Of a stretch of 17,902 nucleotides of DNA, positions 8,666-15,203 are shown one piece after another. The notes under the pieces were generated by a model that was given only the letters and a program-made list of their open reading frames with translations, had not been told where the DNA came from and did no database searches. Both the position numbers and the translations under genes were made by a program. The DNA comes from Pseudomonadota bacterium. GTDB taxonomy: Bacteria; Pseudomonadota; Alphaproteobacteria; UBA2136; UBA6156. Each line of letters starts with the position of its first letter. Positions within the stretch are counted from its first letter, which is position 1. Location: NCBI GenBank assembly GCA_009927255.1, contig RFNJ01000086.1, positions 1-17,902 of the forward strand. The letters are read 5' to 3'.

Positions 8666-9486
8666 TCTGCCACCACAAAAATCCCAGCTTTATCCGCCAG
8701 CGCCACCACCTCGGCACGCTCCAAAACCAAAGTTTTCTGCGCACCAATCGCCAGCCCCGTATAGTGGTGCTGCACCAAAAGCTGCATGGTGGTAAGGCCC
8801 ACCACCGGCAAATCGGCCAATTCAGTTTGCAGCGGCTTGGCGCGTTTTATCAGCACGCCGCCACGGTTTTCTGCCCCGCGTAACGCCGCGCAACGCGCCA
8901 GCAGTTCATCAGTGCCTTCCACCGCTTCCACTCCCAGCACCACGCCTTTGTGCACCACGCAGGCTTGGCCAATGTCCAAATCGCCCAACACGCCCAACAC
9001 CGTGCGGCCCAGCGCAATATCATCGCGCTCTTCCGCCCGCGCCTTCACCTTGCCCAGCACACCGGCGGGAACCAACAAATCCGGCATCAACTCCGCCACC
9101 CCCACCACCGTAAATCCGTTTTCTTCCAGCGTGGCCGTCACCGCGCGCAGCAGCGCATCGTCGTGCATCATCACCGCGCGGGCCAGCAGCTTCAGCCCCG
9201 CGGCATCGGGCTTGAGGCTGAACAAACTCGGCTTTTCCAAATGCCCCGCCAACGCCACTTTTTGCACATGGTGCCCGCGCAAATGCGCCAAAATATGGCC
9301 AATCTGCCCCAGCGGAAAACTCTCCAGCGGCACCCCAAGGGGCAAATCCAGCGGCTGCGGCTGGCCAGCAAAGCTAATGGCACGCACCTGCCACCCCCGC
9401 GCCAAAGCCGCCCGCGCCAAAATCCCCGGCAACGCCCCACCACCTGCCAACAGGGCAAATGTAATGTTCTCAGTTTTCTTCATCAT
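8662..9486 (-). CDS. lpxI: UDP-2,3-diacylglucosamine diphosphatase LpxI
   Basis: Hydrolyses UDP-2,3-diacylglucosamine to lipid X. This is the LpxI type (formerly DUF1009) that replaces LpxH in most alphaproteobacteria. At 274 aa it is full length. It begins TFALLAGGGALPGILA and has ELMPDLLVPAGVLG in the middle, followed by the conserved VEAVEGTDELL, with the acidic residues expected at the catalytic site. GVLIKRAKPLQ and DLPVVGLTTMQ follow. The start codon overlaps the 3' end of lpxA by 17 bp and the stop overlaps lpxB by 4 bp. The order lpxA-lpxI-lpxB matches the pathway order after the LpxC/LpxD branch. Confidence 0.95.
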   Translation of the reverse strand: MMKKTENITFALLAGGGALPGILARAALARGWQVRAISFAGQPQPLDLPLGVPLESFPLGQIGHILAHLRGHHVQKVALAGHLEKPSLFSLKPDAAGLKLLARAVMMHDDALLRAVTATLEENGFTVVGVAELMPDLLVPAGVLGKVKARAEERDDIALGRTVLGVLGDLDIGQACVVHKGVVLGVEAVEGTDELLARCAALRGAENRGGVLIKRAKPLQTELADLPVVGLTTMQLLVQHHYTGLAIGAQKTLVLERAEVVALADKAGIFVVAE

Positions 9487-10303
9487 ACCCCGTCACTCCC
9501 CGCTGGCTGTCCATCACAAATTCCGCCAGCAGCCGCACTTCGGGCTGCTTCACACGCTTGCGCAGGCGCTGGGCTTTTTCTTGCAGCGGCGCTTCATCAT
9601 CGGCAGCGAATAAAAAGTCGTAAGCCTCATCCAGCGCATGAATTAGCTCTTTATCAAATCCGCGCCGCCGCAAACCCACCAAATTCAGGCCCTTCAGCGT
9701 GGCCCGCCGCCCTGCCACGCTGGCAAACGGCGGCACGTCGTAATCCACCGCAGTGTGCCCACCCACAATCGCGTGGCTGCCCACCCGCACACGCTGATGA
9801 ATCCCCGAAAGCCCGCCCACCACCACCTTATCACCCAACGTAACATGCCCCGCCAGCTGCGCATAATTGGCCAAAATGCAGTCATCGCCCACCACGCAAT
9901 CGTGGGCCACATGGCTGCCCGCCATCAACAAATTGCGGTGGCCCACCAGGGTTTTGCCGCCGCCCGCCGCGGTGCCAATGTGCATGGTCACGCCTTCCCG
10001 AATATCATTGCCATCGCCAATCTGCAGCAGCGTATCTTCGCCGTCATATTTGCGGTCGGGGCTCGGCTGGCCAAGGCTGGCAAACGGATACACCACGTTG
10101 TTCTTCCCCAGCTTCAAACGCCCGGCCAGCACCACATGGCTCACCAACCGCGTGTCCGCGCCAATCTCTACTTTGCCGCCAATCACGCAATACGGCCCCA
10201 CCACCACACCTGCGCCGATTTTGGCACCTTTCTCAACAATCGCGGTGGGGTGAATCTTCCCAGCCGCCTTGCCACTCGCCACCTTTGCCTGCATCCGCGC
10301 CAT
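9470..10303 (-). CDS. lpxA: UDP-N-acetylglucosamine acyltransferase LpxA
   Basis: First step of lipid A synthesis: transfers a 3-hydroxyacyl group from ACP to the 3-OH of UDP-GlcNAc. It is a left-handed beta-helix built from hexapeptide repeats (KIHPTAIVEKGAKIGAGVVV onward). The conserved SHVAHD holds His131 and His134, the second matching the catalytic His125 of E. coli. GLSGIHQRVRVG and the C-terminal helical domain (RRRGFDKELIHALDEAYDFL) follow. The 277 aa include about 15 residues before the usual IHPTAIV start. The upstream ATG is supported by GAGG 9 nt before it. It begins 12 bp after the fabZ stop. Confidence 0.96.
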   Translation of the reverse strand: MARMQAKVASGKAAGKIHPTAIVEKGAKIGAGVVVGPYCVIGGKVEIGADTRLVSHVVLAGRLKLGKNNVVYPFASLGQPSPDRKYDGEDTLLQIGDGNDIREGVTMHIGTAAGGGKTLVGHRNLLMAGSHVAHDCVVGDDCILANYAQLAGHVTLGDKVVVGGLSGIHQRVRVGSHAIVGGHTAVDYDVPPFASVAGRRATLKGLNLVGLRRRGFDKELIHALDEAYDFLFAADDEAPLQEKAQRLRKRVKQPEVRLLAEFVMDSQRGVTGYDEEN

Positions 10304-10315
10304 GAAACCAACCCT

Positions 10316-10756
10316 CTACTTCCGTTGCATTTTCGCGGTAAAAGTCGCCGTCACCGCCACCACATCATTCACTCGACCTTCGCCTTTAAACCCAAGCATC
10401 CCCAGCTTTTCAAAGGTTGGCTCCACGCGCATGAACAGCACATCACCAGGCCGTAGCGGCGCCTTAAAACGCACACTCTCAATCGCACTGAACAAATACA
10501 CAATCTCCCCCGCTCCGGCACCTTTGCTCAAGCTGGTCAGGCACGCCGCCGCCTGCGCCAAAGCCTCCACCATCACCACCCCGGGCAACAACGGCATGGC
10601 GGGAAAATGCCCCTGAAAAAACATACTCTCCGCGGCAAACCGAACCTCCGCCTCCAGCCAAGCATCCTTCTCCCAACCCAAAATCCGCTCCACCAAAAGC
10701 ATCGGCGCCCGGTGGGGGATGAGCTTTTCAATCTCTTTCCTATTTAGCTTTTTCAT
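10316..10756 (-). CDS. fabZ: 3-hydroxyacyl-ACP dehydratase FabZ
   Basis: Dehydrates 3-hydroxyacyl-ACP in fatty acid elongation. It competes with LpxA and LpxD for the same substrates, which explains its place in lpx operons. The 146-aa hotdog-fold protein has IPHRAPMLLVERIL at the N-terminus. The catalytic His50 lies in FQGHFPAMPLLPGV and the catalytic Glu64 in VMVEALAQ. The start ATG overlaps the stop of the upstream solute-binding protein gene by 4 bp (ATGA). Translation of fabZ is therefore coupled to that unusual neighbour rather than directly to lpxD. Confidence 0.97.
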   Translation of the reverse strand: MKKLNRKEIEKLIPHRAPMLLVERILGWEKDAWLEAEVRFAAESMFFQGHFPAMPLLPGVVMVEALAQAAACLTSLSKGAGAGEIVYLFSAIESVRFKAPLRPGDVLFMRVEPTFEKLGMLGFKGEGRVNDVVAVTATFTAKMQRK

Positions 10757-11646
10757 TTACCCCGACCAATATCTAAATATTCTTTATTTACAGGTAGATA
10801 ATTACGTGGGTCGGTGCCTAAATATTTCTGTAAAATCTTATCCATCGTCCCACTTAAAATAACCTCTCCCAATGCTACATCAAACACAGCTTTAAATTTG
10901 GCATCGGCTGGCAACTGATAACCAACCGGAAAAATACGCACCGGGTTATCAATCAAAAACCTAATTTTATTTGGGTTTTTTTGAATATAATCAGCAGCGG
11001 TGGGATACGACGAAAAGAAAATATCTGCCTTATTACCCAACAAAGACTCAACCGCTTCCGCATAAGAAACAAGCTCTGACCACCCAAATTTTTTGGCCAA
11101 CGGATAATCCTGCAAAGCAACATCCATCGTTGGGTCGTTATCTAAGCCAGCAATGATATATTGAGGGTTATTTAAAATACCTAAGTTGGCATCAAACCTT
11201 TTGTCTTCATACCGAACAACGGGGAACATCGGGTTATAATACATTGGGCGGCTTAGCGATGCGGCCATTGCTCTGCGCGTATCTAGCCAACTGGCATTAC
11301 AAAACATATCAAATTTGCCACTTGCAACGCCAACTTGAGACGTTCCATATCCAGTTTCAGCCGTCCACTCTACTTTCAGCCCCATTTTCTTAGCAACCAA
11401 CTCAATAATTTCATGGTCCATACCTGAAACTTCACGGGTTTTAGGGTCAACCATAATCATCGGCGGCAAAGTTGCATACCCACACCGCAACACCCCCGTG
11501 CGCTTAACTCTCTCATAAGCCGTTTCCTTGGCAACAGGTGCACTGCCCGCAGCAGGCCCACTTATTTTCACTACCGCAAAAGCCACCACCGCACTCAGCA
11601 AAACCACCCAAATCCAGTTATATTTTTTCATGATTGCGCCTTTCAT
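10753..11646 (-). CDS. Family 3 periplasmic solute-binding protein (amino-acid type), inserted in the lpx operon
   Basis: A 297-residue protein of the extracellular solute-binding family 3 (SBP_bac_3) type. A membrane anchor or uncleaved signal (about residues 10-28, IWVVLLSAVVAFAVVKIS) lacks a lipobox Cys. The binding fold starts at VKRTGVLRCGYATLPPMI and continues with SGMDHEIIELVAKKMGLKVEW, the usual lobe-I pattern. No permease or ATPase gene is nearby, so the ligand and any ABC partner are unknown. The ATG at 11646 lies 2 bp after the lpxD stop; a second in-frame ATG at 11631 (MKKYNWIW) has AAGG 7 nt upstream and may be the true start. The 3' end overlaps fabZ by 4 bp. Base composition is clearly AT-richer than the flanking lpx genes (a sampled 60-nt line is 38% GC against 58% in fabZ), suggesting later acquisition. 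Confidence 0.85.
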   Translation of the reverse strand: MKGAIMKKYNWIWVVLLSAVVAFAVVKISGPAAGSAPVAKETAYERVKRTGVLRCGYATLPPMIMVDPKTREVSGMDHEIIELVAKKMGLKVEWTAETGYGTSQVGVASGKFDMFCNASWLDTRRAMAASLSRPMYYNPMFPVVRYEDKRFDANLGILNNPQYIIAGLDNDPTMDVALQDYPLAKKFGWSELVSYAEAVESLLGNKADIFFSSYPTAADYIQKNPNKIRFLIDNPVRIFPVGYQLPADAKFKAVFDVALGEVILSGTMDKILQKYLGTDPRNYLPVNKEYLDIGRGK

Positions 11647-11648
11647 GG

Positions 11649-12743
11649 TTATTTAAAACTCTCCGCCGCAAACGGGCTTGCCGGATGAACTTCAATCTCT
11701 TTGGCCACCGGCCCACCCGCCGCCGCTGCTTCAGAATTTCCCGCCTTCACCTTCCTCCGCCCCAACATACTCAGCGCGCCCATCGCCCGCCGCCATTCCT
11801 GAATATCCACGGCGGGGAAGCCCGCCACCACCGCGCTCACATTCTCCACACTTTTAATCACTCCGCTGCGCGCCGCCACCATCACTCTATCTGCCAGCGT
11901 CACGTGGCCGGCAATGCCAGATTGCCCGCCAATCAAGCTAAACTGGCCCAGTTTGCTGCTGCCCGCCACGCCCACCTGCGCCACAATTCGGCTGTGCTTG
12001 CCAATTTGCACGTTGTGGGCAATTTGCACTTGGTTATCAATTTTCACCCCGTCCTCAATCACCGTTTCGCCCAGCGCGGCGCAGTCAATCGTGCTGTTGG
12101 CGCCAATTTCCACCTCGTTGCCAATCCGCACGCTGCCCACTTGCGGGATTTTAATAATCACATCGTTATGCGCCGCAAAGCCAAAGCCATCCTGCCCAAT
12201 CCGCACGCCGCTATGAATCACACAACGCTCTCCCACCACCGCTTTCATCACCGTGGCGTGGCTAAACAGCACCGTGCCCGCACCAATCTGCACCCCTTCA
12301 CCCACCACACAGTGCGCGCCAATGTGCGCACCAGCGCCAATCTTGGCCCCCGCATAAATCACCGCATAAGGCTCAATCCGTGCAGTTGGGTCAATCATCG
12401 CCTTGGCACTCACCACCGCAAATTCACTTATCCCCGGCACCACTTTGGCCGCCGGATACATCACCATCAAAGCCCGCGCAAACGCCATATACGGCTGCGG
12501 CACCACCAGCGGGATGCAACCGGCAGGCAGCAACGCCGCATCCGCCTCGCGCACCAGCACCGCGGCAGCTTTGGTGGCTTTGGCTTGGTCACGATATTTT
12601 TCATTATCTAAAAAACTTAAATCATCCGCCCCCGCCACATCCAGCGGCCGCACCGCTTGCAAAACCCTTGCGCCGTTGGCTCCCGCCGGTAGCGTCAAAC
12701 CTAGCTTTTCCGCCAGTTCTGATAATGTTAAGGCTACAGCCAT
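11649..12743 (-). CDS. lpxD: UDP-3-O-(3-hydroxyacyl)glucosamine N-acyltransferase LpxD
   Basis: Third step of lipid A synthesis: adds the N-linked 3-hydroxyacyl chain. The N-terminal uridine-binding domain (SELAEKLGLTL, RPLDVAGADDLSFLDN) precedes hexapeptide repeats of the left-handed beta-helix from AMIDPTARIEPYAVI on. RIGQDGFGFA and QIAHNVQIG are present; the latter holds the catalytic His. A C-terminal helix ends in an Ala/Gly-rich tail. I start at ATG 12743, giving 364 aa, because AAAGG lies 9 nt upstream; the frame continues only to a TTG three codons earlier. No bamA or rseP precedes it, unlike many relatives; der does instead. A good promoter lies just upstream. Confidence 0.96.
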   Translation of the reverse strand: MAVALTLSELAEKLGLTLPAGANGARVLQAVRPLDVAGADDLSFLDNEKYRDQAKATKAAAVLVREADAALLPAGCIPLVVPQPYMAFARALMVMYPAAKVVPGISEFAVVSAKAMIDPTARIEPYAVIYAGAKIGAGAHIGAHCVVGEGVQIGAGTVLFSHATVMKAVVGERCVIHSGVRIGQDGFGFAAHNDVIIKIPQVGSVRIGNEVEIGANSTIDCAALGETVIEDGVKIDNQVQIAHNVQIGKHSRIVAQVGVAGSSKLGQFSLIGGQSGIAGHVTLADRVMVAARSGVIKSVENVSAVVAGFPAVDIQEWRRAMGALSMLGRRKVKAGNSEAAAAGGPVAKEIEVHPASPFAAESFK

Positions 12744-12784
12744 ACATACCAACCTTTTGCTGATTCATTTTTAATTTCTGCAGC

Positions 12785-12813
12785 ATCCTACACAGGCTTG
12801 GTTGGGAAGTCAA
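12785..12813 (-). promoter_or_regulatory. Sigma-70-like promoter for the lpxD operon
   Basis: On the minus strand, TTGACT (12813-12808) is followed after exactly 17 nt by TAGGAT (12790-12785). These match the -35 and -10 consensus at 5 and 4 of 6 positions. The predicted start near 12778 would leave a 5' leader of about 35 nt before the lpxD ATG and its AAAGG. It sits in the 78-bp gap after der, the widest gap downstream of der in the run. This is read from sequence only, with no transcript data. Confidence 0.55.
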
Positions 12814-12821
12814 AAACCGTG

Positions 12822-14558
12822 CTAATCGTTTTGTTTTTTCTTGAATTTCTGGCCTTTGTAGGGGTTCTTTTGGGCGCGGAAGAAGATGCGGATGGGGATG
12901 TTTTGCAGGCCTAATGTTTCGGCGAGTTGGTGCTTGAGAAATTGCTGGTAGTCGTTGGAGACTTGGTCGATCCGGTTGCCCCAGAAAGTGAAAATTGGCG
13001 GATTACTGCCGGTTTGGCGGATGAATTTGAGGCTGACGGTTTTGCCGTTGGCCAAGGGTGGACTGCGCTTAGCCAATGTTTTATTGAGCAAATTATTGAG
13101 TTTGCCGGTGCTGAAGGTGGCGGCTTTGGCGATATTCACTTGAATAACTGCATCGAGAAGATTGACCAAGCCCTTGTTATTTTTAGCAGAAGTTGGCAAA
13201 GCGAGCGGGTGGGTGACGGTGTGCATGCGGTGTTTTAATTGCACTTCCACGTCGGCTAAACAGGCGGTTTTGTTGGCGACGGCGTCCCACTTATTGAGGC
13301 AAATCACCAATGGTTTGAATTGGTTAAGCACCATTTGCGCGATGTGGGCGTCTTGCTGCTCGAGCACTTGCCATTTTCCGGTTTGCAGATTGTGCTGGCT
13401 GGCATCCACCACCAGCACGACAACATCAGCTTTTTCAGCAGCTTGGAGGGATTGGCCGACGCTGAGGAACTCAATATCATCTTCATCAATGCGGTTTTTG
13501 CGGCGCAGGCCGGGGGTATCCACCAGCATCAAGGTTTCATCTTGATATTCAAAGGGATGGGAGATGGCTTCGCGGGTTAATCCTGCGGTTGGGCCTGTTA
13601 ACATTTTTTCTTGGCCTAAAAGCGCGTTTATCAGGGTACTTTTGCCCACATTCGGGCGGCCGAGCACCGCGATTGTGATGATTTTTTTGGGTGGATTTGG
13701 TATTTTTTCGGTATTTATTGGGGGTGGGTTTGGGTCTTCTTCACTGGCGAGAGGTGGCGCGGAACGAGTGGAATTGGTTGTGGTTTTAGCAGATTTTTCG
13801 CTTTTTAATGGATTCCAGATAACTTGAGATTCCGGATTCGCGTTGCTCATCTCGGAATCTCTAAGTTTCTGGAATGACGCCCCCTCCTCCTCTGCTATAT
13901 TCTCCTCGGCGGTGGGTTCGTCTTCCACGATGGGGGTGTGGGGGGTGAGGTGTTCGTATAAATCATCCAGCCCCGTGCCGTGGGCGGCGCTGAAGAGGAT
14001 GGGTTCGCCCAGGCCCAGGGTTTGGGCATCGGTTTGGTAGCTGTGGGCGGTTTTGAGGTCGGCCTTGTTCAGCAGCAGCAGGATCGGTTTGTTCAGTTTG
14101 CGCAGGCTTTGGGCCAGGGCTCTGTCGGCGGGGAGGACGCCGCTGGCGCCATCCAAGACGAAGATGATAACATTGGCTTGGGCGGCGGCGGCCAGGGTGA
14201 GGTTGTTGAGGGTGGCTTGGAGTTGGGGGAGGTCGGACTGCGGTTGATTCAGGCGGCCGTGGGCTTTGTGCCCCTGCCCTTTGCCAGTTGCTTGAGTGCT
14301 GGTGCGGGATTGTTCGACGCCGGCGGTATCGATTAGCCAAAAGGCGCGGTTGAAGAGGCGGGCGGGGGTTTGGCGGACGTCTCGCGTGGTGCCGGCGGTG
14401 GGGTGGGTGAGGGCTTTTTCGCCGCGGGCGAGCATGTTGAACAGCGTGCTTTTGCCGACATTCGGGCGGCCAACGATGGCCACCTTGGGCCACGCCGCTG
14501 CCGCCTGCAGGCTGGACAGACTGGGGGCGGGCTTGAGGTATTTGGCTTTTTTGACCAT
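12822..14558 (-). CDS. der: Ribosome-assembly GTPase Der (EngA), enlarged
   Basis: Double-GTPase protein needed for 50S subunit assembly. GTPase 1 has GRPNVGKST (30-38), DTAG (77-80) and NKAD (164-167). GTPase 2 has GRPNVGKST (300-308), DTPG (347-350) and NKWD (422-425). The C-terminal KH-like domain ends with IPIRIFFRAQKNPY and a Lys-rich tail. At 578 aa it is about 100 residues longer than usual. The extra length comes from a 24-residue N-terminal extension, an insert after the first DTAG (about 82-115, Gln/Ser/Gly-rich), and a linker of about 80 residues between the GTPases (about 210-290). The linker contains a palindromic element translated in frame (residues 228-249). The ATG at 14558 lacks a clear Shine-Dalgarno, so the exact start is less sure than the gene. 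Confidence 0.95.
   Translation of the reverse strand: MVKKAKYLKPAPSLSSLQAAAAWPKVAIVGRPNVGKSTLFNMLARGEKALTHPTAGTTRDVRQTPARLFNRAFWLIDTAGVEQSRTSTQATGKGQGHKAHGRLNQPQSDLPQLQATLNNLTLAAAAQANVIIFVLDGASGVLPADRALAQSLRKLNKPILLLLNKADLKTAHSYQTDAQTLGLGEPILFSAAHGTGLDDLYEHLTPHTPIVEDEPTAEENIAEEEGASFQKLRDSEMSNANPESQVIWNPLKSEKSAKTTTNSTRSAPPLASEEDPNPPPINTEKIPNPPKKIITIAVLGRPNVGKSTLINALLGQEKMLTGPTAGLTREAISHPFEYQDETLMLVDTPGLRRKNRIDEDDIEFLSVGQSLQAAEKADVVVLVVDASQHNLQTGKWQVLEQQDAHIAQMVLNQFKPLVICLNKWDAVANKTACLADVEVQLKHRMHTVTHPLALPTSAKNNKGLVNLLDAVIQVNIAKAATFSTGKLNNLLNKTLAKRSPPLANGKTVSLKFIRQTGSNPPIFTFWGNRIDQVSNDYQQFLKHQLAETLGLQNIPIRIFFRAQKNPYKGQKFKKKQND
13812..13875. repeat. Palindromic element inserted in frame in the der interdomain linker
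   Basis: Two 23-nt arms, 13812-13834 and 13853-13875, are inverted copies of each other. Outer and inner blocks (ATTCC...GGAAT and GAGATTCCG...CGGAATCTC) match perfectly, with one unpaired base on each arm in the middle, around an 18-nt centre. On the der strand it is translated without a stop as residues 228-249 (FQKLRDSEMSNANPESQ within it), in a charged linker absent from normal Der proteins. Position, length and palindromic form resemble the Rickettsia palindromic elements known to sit inside protein genes. Whether it is repeated elsewhere in this genome cannot be seen here. Confidence 0.8.
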
Positions 14559-14576
14559 GGTGGGGTTATGGGGGGG

Positions 14577-14603
14577 AGTGGTTTGATTGGCAAGGGGAAA
14601 AAG
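14577..14603 (+). repeat. Direct repeat, copy 1
   Basis: A 27-nt stretch (core GTTTGATTGGCAAGGGGAAA, continuing AAG) just upstream of der. It recurs at 14736-14762 with one mismatch; the last 23 nt are identical. The two copies flank the 67-bp palindrome and the probable der promoter, 159 bp apart start to start. Confidence 0.8.
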
Positions 14604-14608
14604 GACGA

Positions 14609-14636
14609 ATGGTAATTGATTTCAAGATTTTGACAA
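14609..14636 (-). promoter_or_regulatory. Possible der promoter
   Basis: On the minus strand, TTGTCA (14636-14631) precedes TACCAT (14614-14609) with a 16-nt spacer, matching the -35 and -10 consensus at 5 and 4 of 6 positions. It would start transcription near 14602, about 45 nt before the der ATG. It is the best match in the der upstream region, but the -10 is weak and the spacer is one short of ideal. Confidence 0.35.
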
Positions 14637-14642
14637 CTTGTA

Positions 14643-14709
14643 ACCCCGGGCTCAGGCTGGGCACCCCGATTTTTTATAGAAAAAAATCGGCCCAGCCATG
14701 CCCCGGGGT
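14643..14709. repeat. 67-bp intergenic palindrome
   Basis: Three nested perfect stems form one long hairpin. ACCCCGGG (14643-14650) pairs with CCCGGGGT (14702-14709). GGCTGGG (14655-14661) pairs with CCCAGCC (14691-14697). CCGATTTTTT (14666-14675) pairs with AAAAAATCGG (14681-14690). The loop is 5 nt. It resembles bacterial extragenic palindromic repeats and differs in sequence from the element inside der. It has no T-run after the stem, so a terminator role is not obvious. Confidence 0.8.
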
Positions 14710-14735
14710 GACACCGAGGGGGATTGAGGTGGGTA

Positions 14736-14762
14736 AGTAGTTTGATTGGCAAGGGGAAAAAG
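14736..14762 (+). repeat. Direct repeat, copy 2
   Basis: Second copy of the 27-nt repeat found at 14577-14603, with one mismatch at 14739. Its 3' end runs into the left arm of the terminator at 14760-14784. Confidence 0.8.
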
Positions 14763-14784
14763 CCCCTGCGGGTGGCAGGGGCTT
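14756..14784 (-). terminator. Rho-independent terminator of the 68-residue membrane protein gene
   Basis: Perfect 10-bp stem: AAGCCCCTGC (14760-14769) and GCAGGGGCTT (14775-14784) around a 5-nt loop. Read on the minus strand it ends in five Ts and starts 28 nt after the stop codon of the gene at 14812-15018. The T-run is short and partly inside the stem, so efficiency is uncertain. The hairpin is also GC-rich enough to act against plus-strand transcription. Confidence 0.6.
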
Positions 14785-14811
14785 CTTCGTGCTGGTTGTT
14801 TTGCGCGGTGG

Positions 14812-15018
14812 TTAGCGCTTTTGCTGGAGGGCTTTTTCCAGCCTTTGGATGTTTTTGATAATGGCGTTGCAAGCATCCACAACTATTGTAAGAATAGCTG
14901 CTAAGCCAAAAAATACAGCAAAGCCGACGCTGGCAGCGAGCATGTTGCCAGCTGAGAACATTGCCATATAGCTGGCAAGAGCGCTGAGCAGAGCGTAAAC
15001 GTAATGAAGATAGGCCAT
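14812..15018 (-). CDS. Small two-segment membrane protein, unknown function
   Basis: I do not recognise a family. The 68-residue product starts MAYLHYVYALLSALASYMAM and has two hydrophobic segments (about residues 4-20 and 26-48, the second rich in Ala, Val and Phe). A charged C-terminal helix ends in a Lys/Gln/Arg tail. The frame is open upstream to 15087, but ATG 15018 is preferred: AGGTG precedes it closely and the added 23 residues would be polar and basic with no support. It has its own candidate promoter (15059-15087) and a terminator after the stop, so it looks like a real monocistronic gene divergent from the plus-strand module. Size and shape would allow a holin-like or toxin-like role, but nothing proves one. 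Confidence 0.6.
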   Translation of the reverse strand: MAYLHYVYALLSALASYMAMFSAGNMLAASVGFAVFFGLAAILTIVVDACNAIIKNIQRLEKALQQKR

Positions 15019-15058
15019 GAGACACCTGTTGGTTGGAGGAGTTTGGCGTTGCAGGCTG

Positions 15059-15087
15059 GTTTTAGCGGTTTTTGAGAGAGTTAGCAA
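15059..15087 (-). promoter_or_regulatory. Possible promoter of the small membrane protein gene
   Basis: On the minus strand, TTGCTA (15087-15082) and TAAAAC (15064-15059) are separated by 17 nt, each matching consensus at 4 of 6 positions. The predicted start lies about 35 nt upstream of the ATG at 15018. It supports the shorter start codon, because the longer frame would begin inside this promoter. Confidence 0.4.
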
Positions 15088-15102
15088 GGGTGGATGGAGA
15101 TT

Positions 15103-15131
15103 TTGATTTGTTTTAAATCAATTACTTATAT
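15103..15131 (+). promoter_or_regulatory. Promoter of the plus-strand module with an overlapping dyad
   Basis: TTGATT (15103-15108) and TTATAT (15126-15131) are 17 nt apart and fit the -35 and -10 boxes. A perfect inverted repeat, TTGATTT (15103-15109) and AAATCAA (15115-15121) with a 5-nt centre, overlaps the -35 box and most of the spacer. A repressor bound there would block this promoter. Its distance to the divergent promoter (15059-15087) is only 16 bp, so one regulator could act on both. The dyad is direct sequence evidence; the operator role is inference. Confidence 0.5.
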
Positions 15132-15203
15132 GAGTGTCAGGTAAAGGTGTCTTGTATTTCTGGTGGGGGGTTCCATATAGGTAGAGAAAGGAGTTTGCTT
15201 AAG

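Noticed and set aside
11634..12611. 325-codon plus-strand open frame
   Set aside because: It is antisense to lpxD. The product is extremely His/Arg/Asn-rich, an artefact of the repeated hexapeptide codons on the other strand.
14760..14784. Hairpin as terminator of der-strand readthrough from the plus side
   Set aside because: The plus-strand side is followed by TTCTTCG rather than a T-run, so termination is assigned to the minus strand only.
14333..15025. 230-codon minus-strand open frame over the der start and the upstream repeats
   Set aside because: It crosses the palindrome, both direct repeats and the terminator, and overlaps der in another frame. The repeated FFPLPIK segments are just the direct repeats translated.
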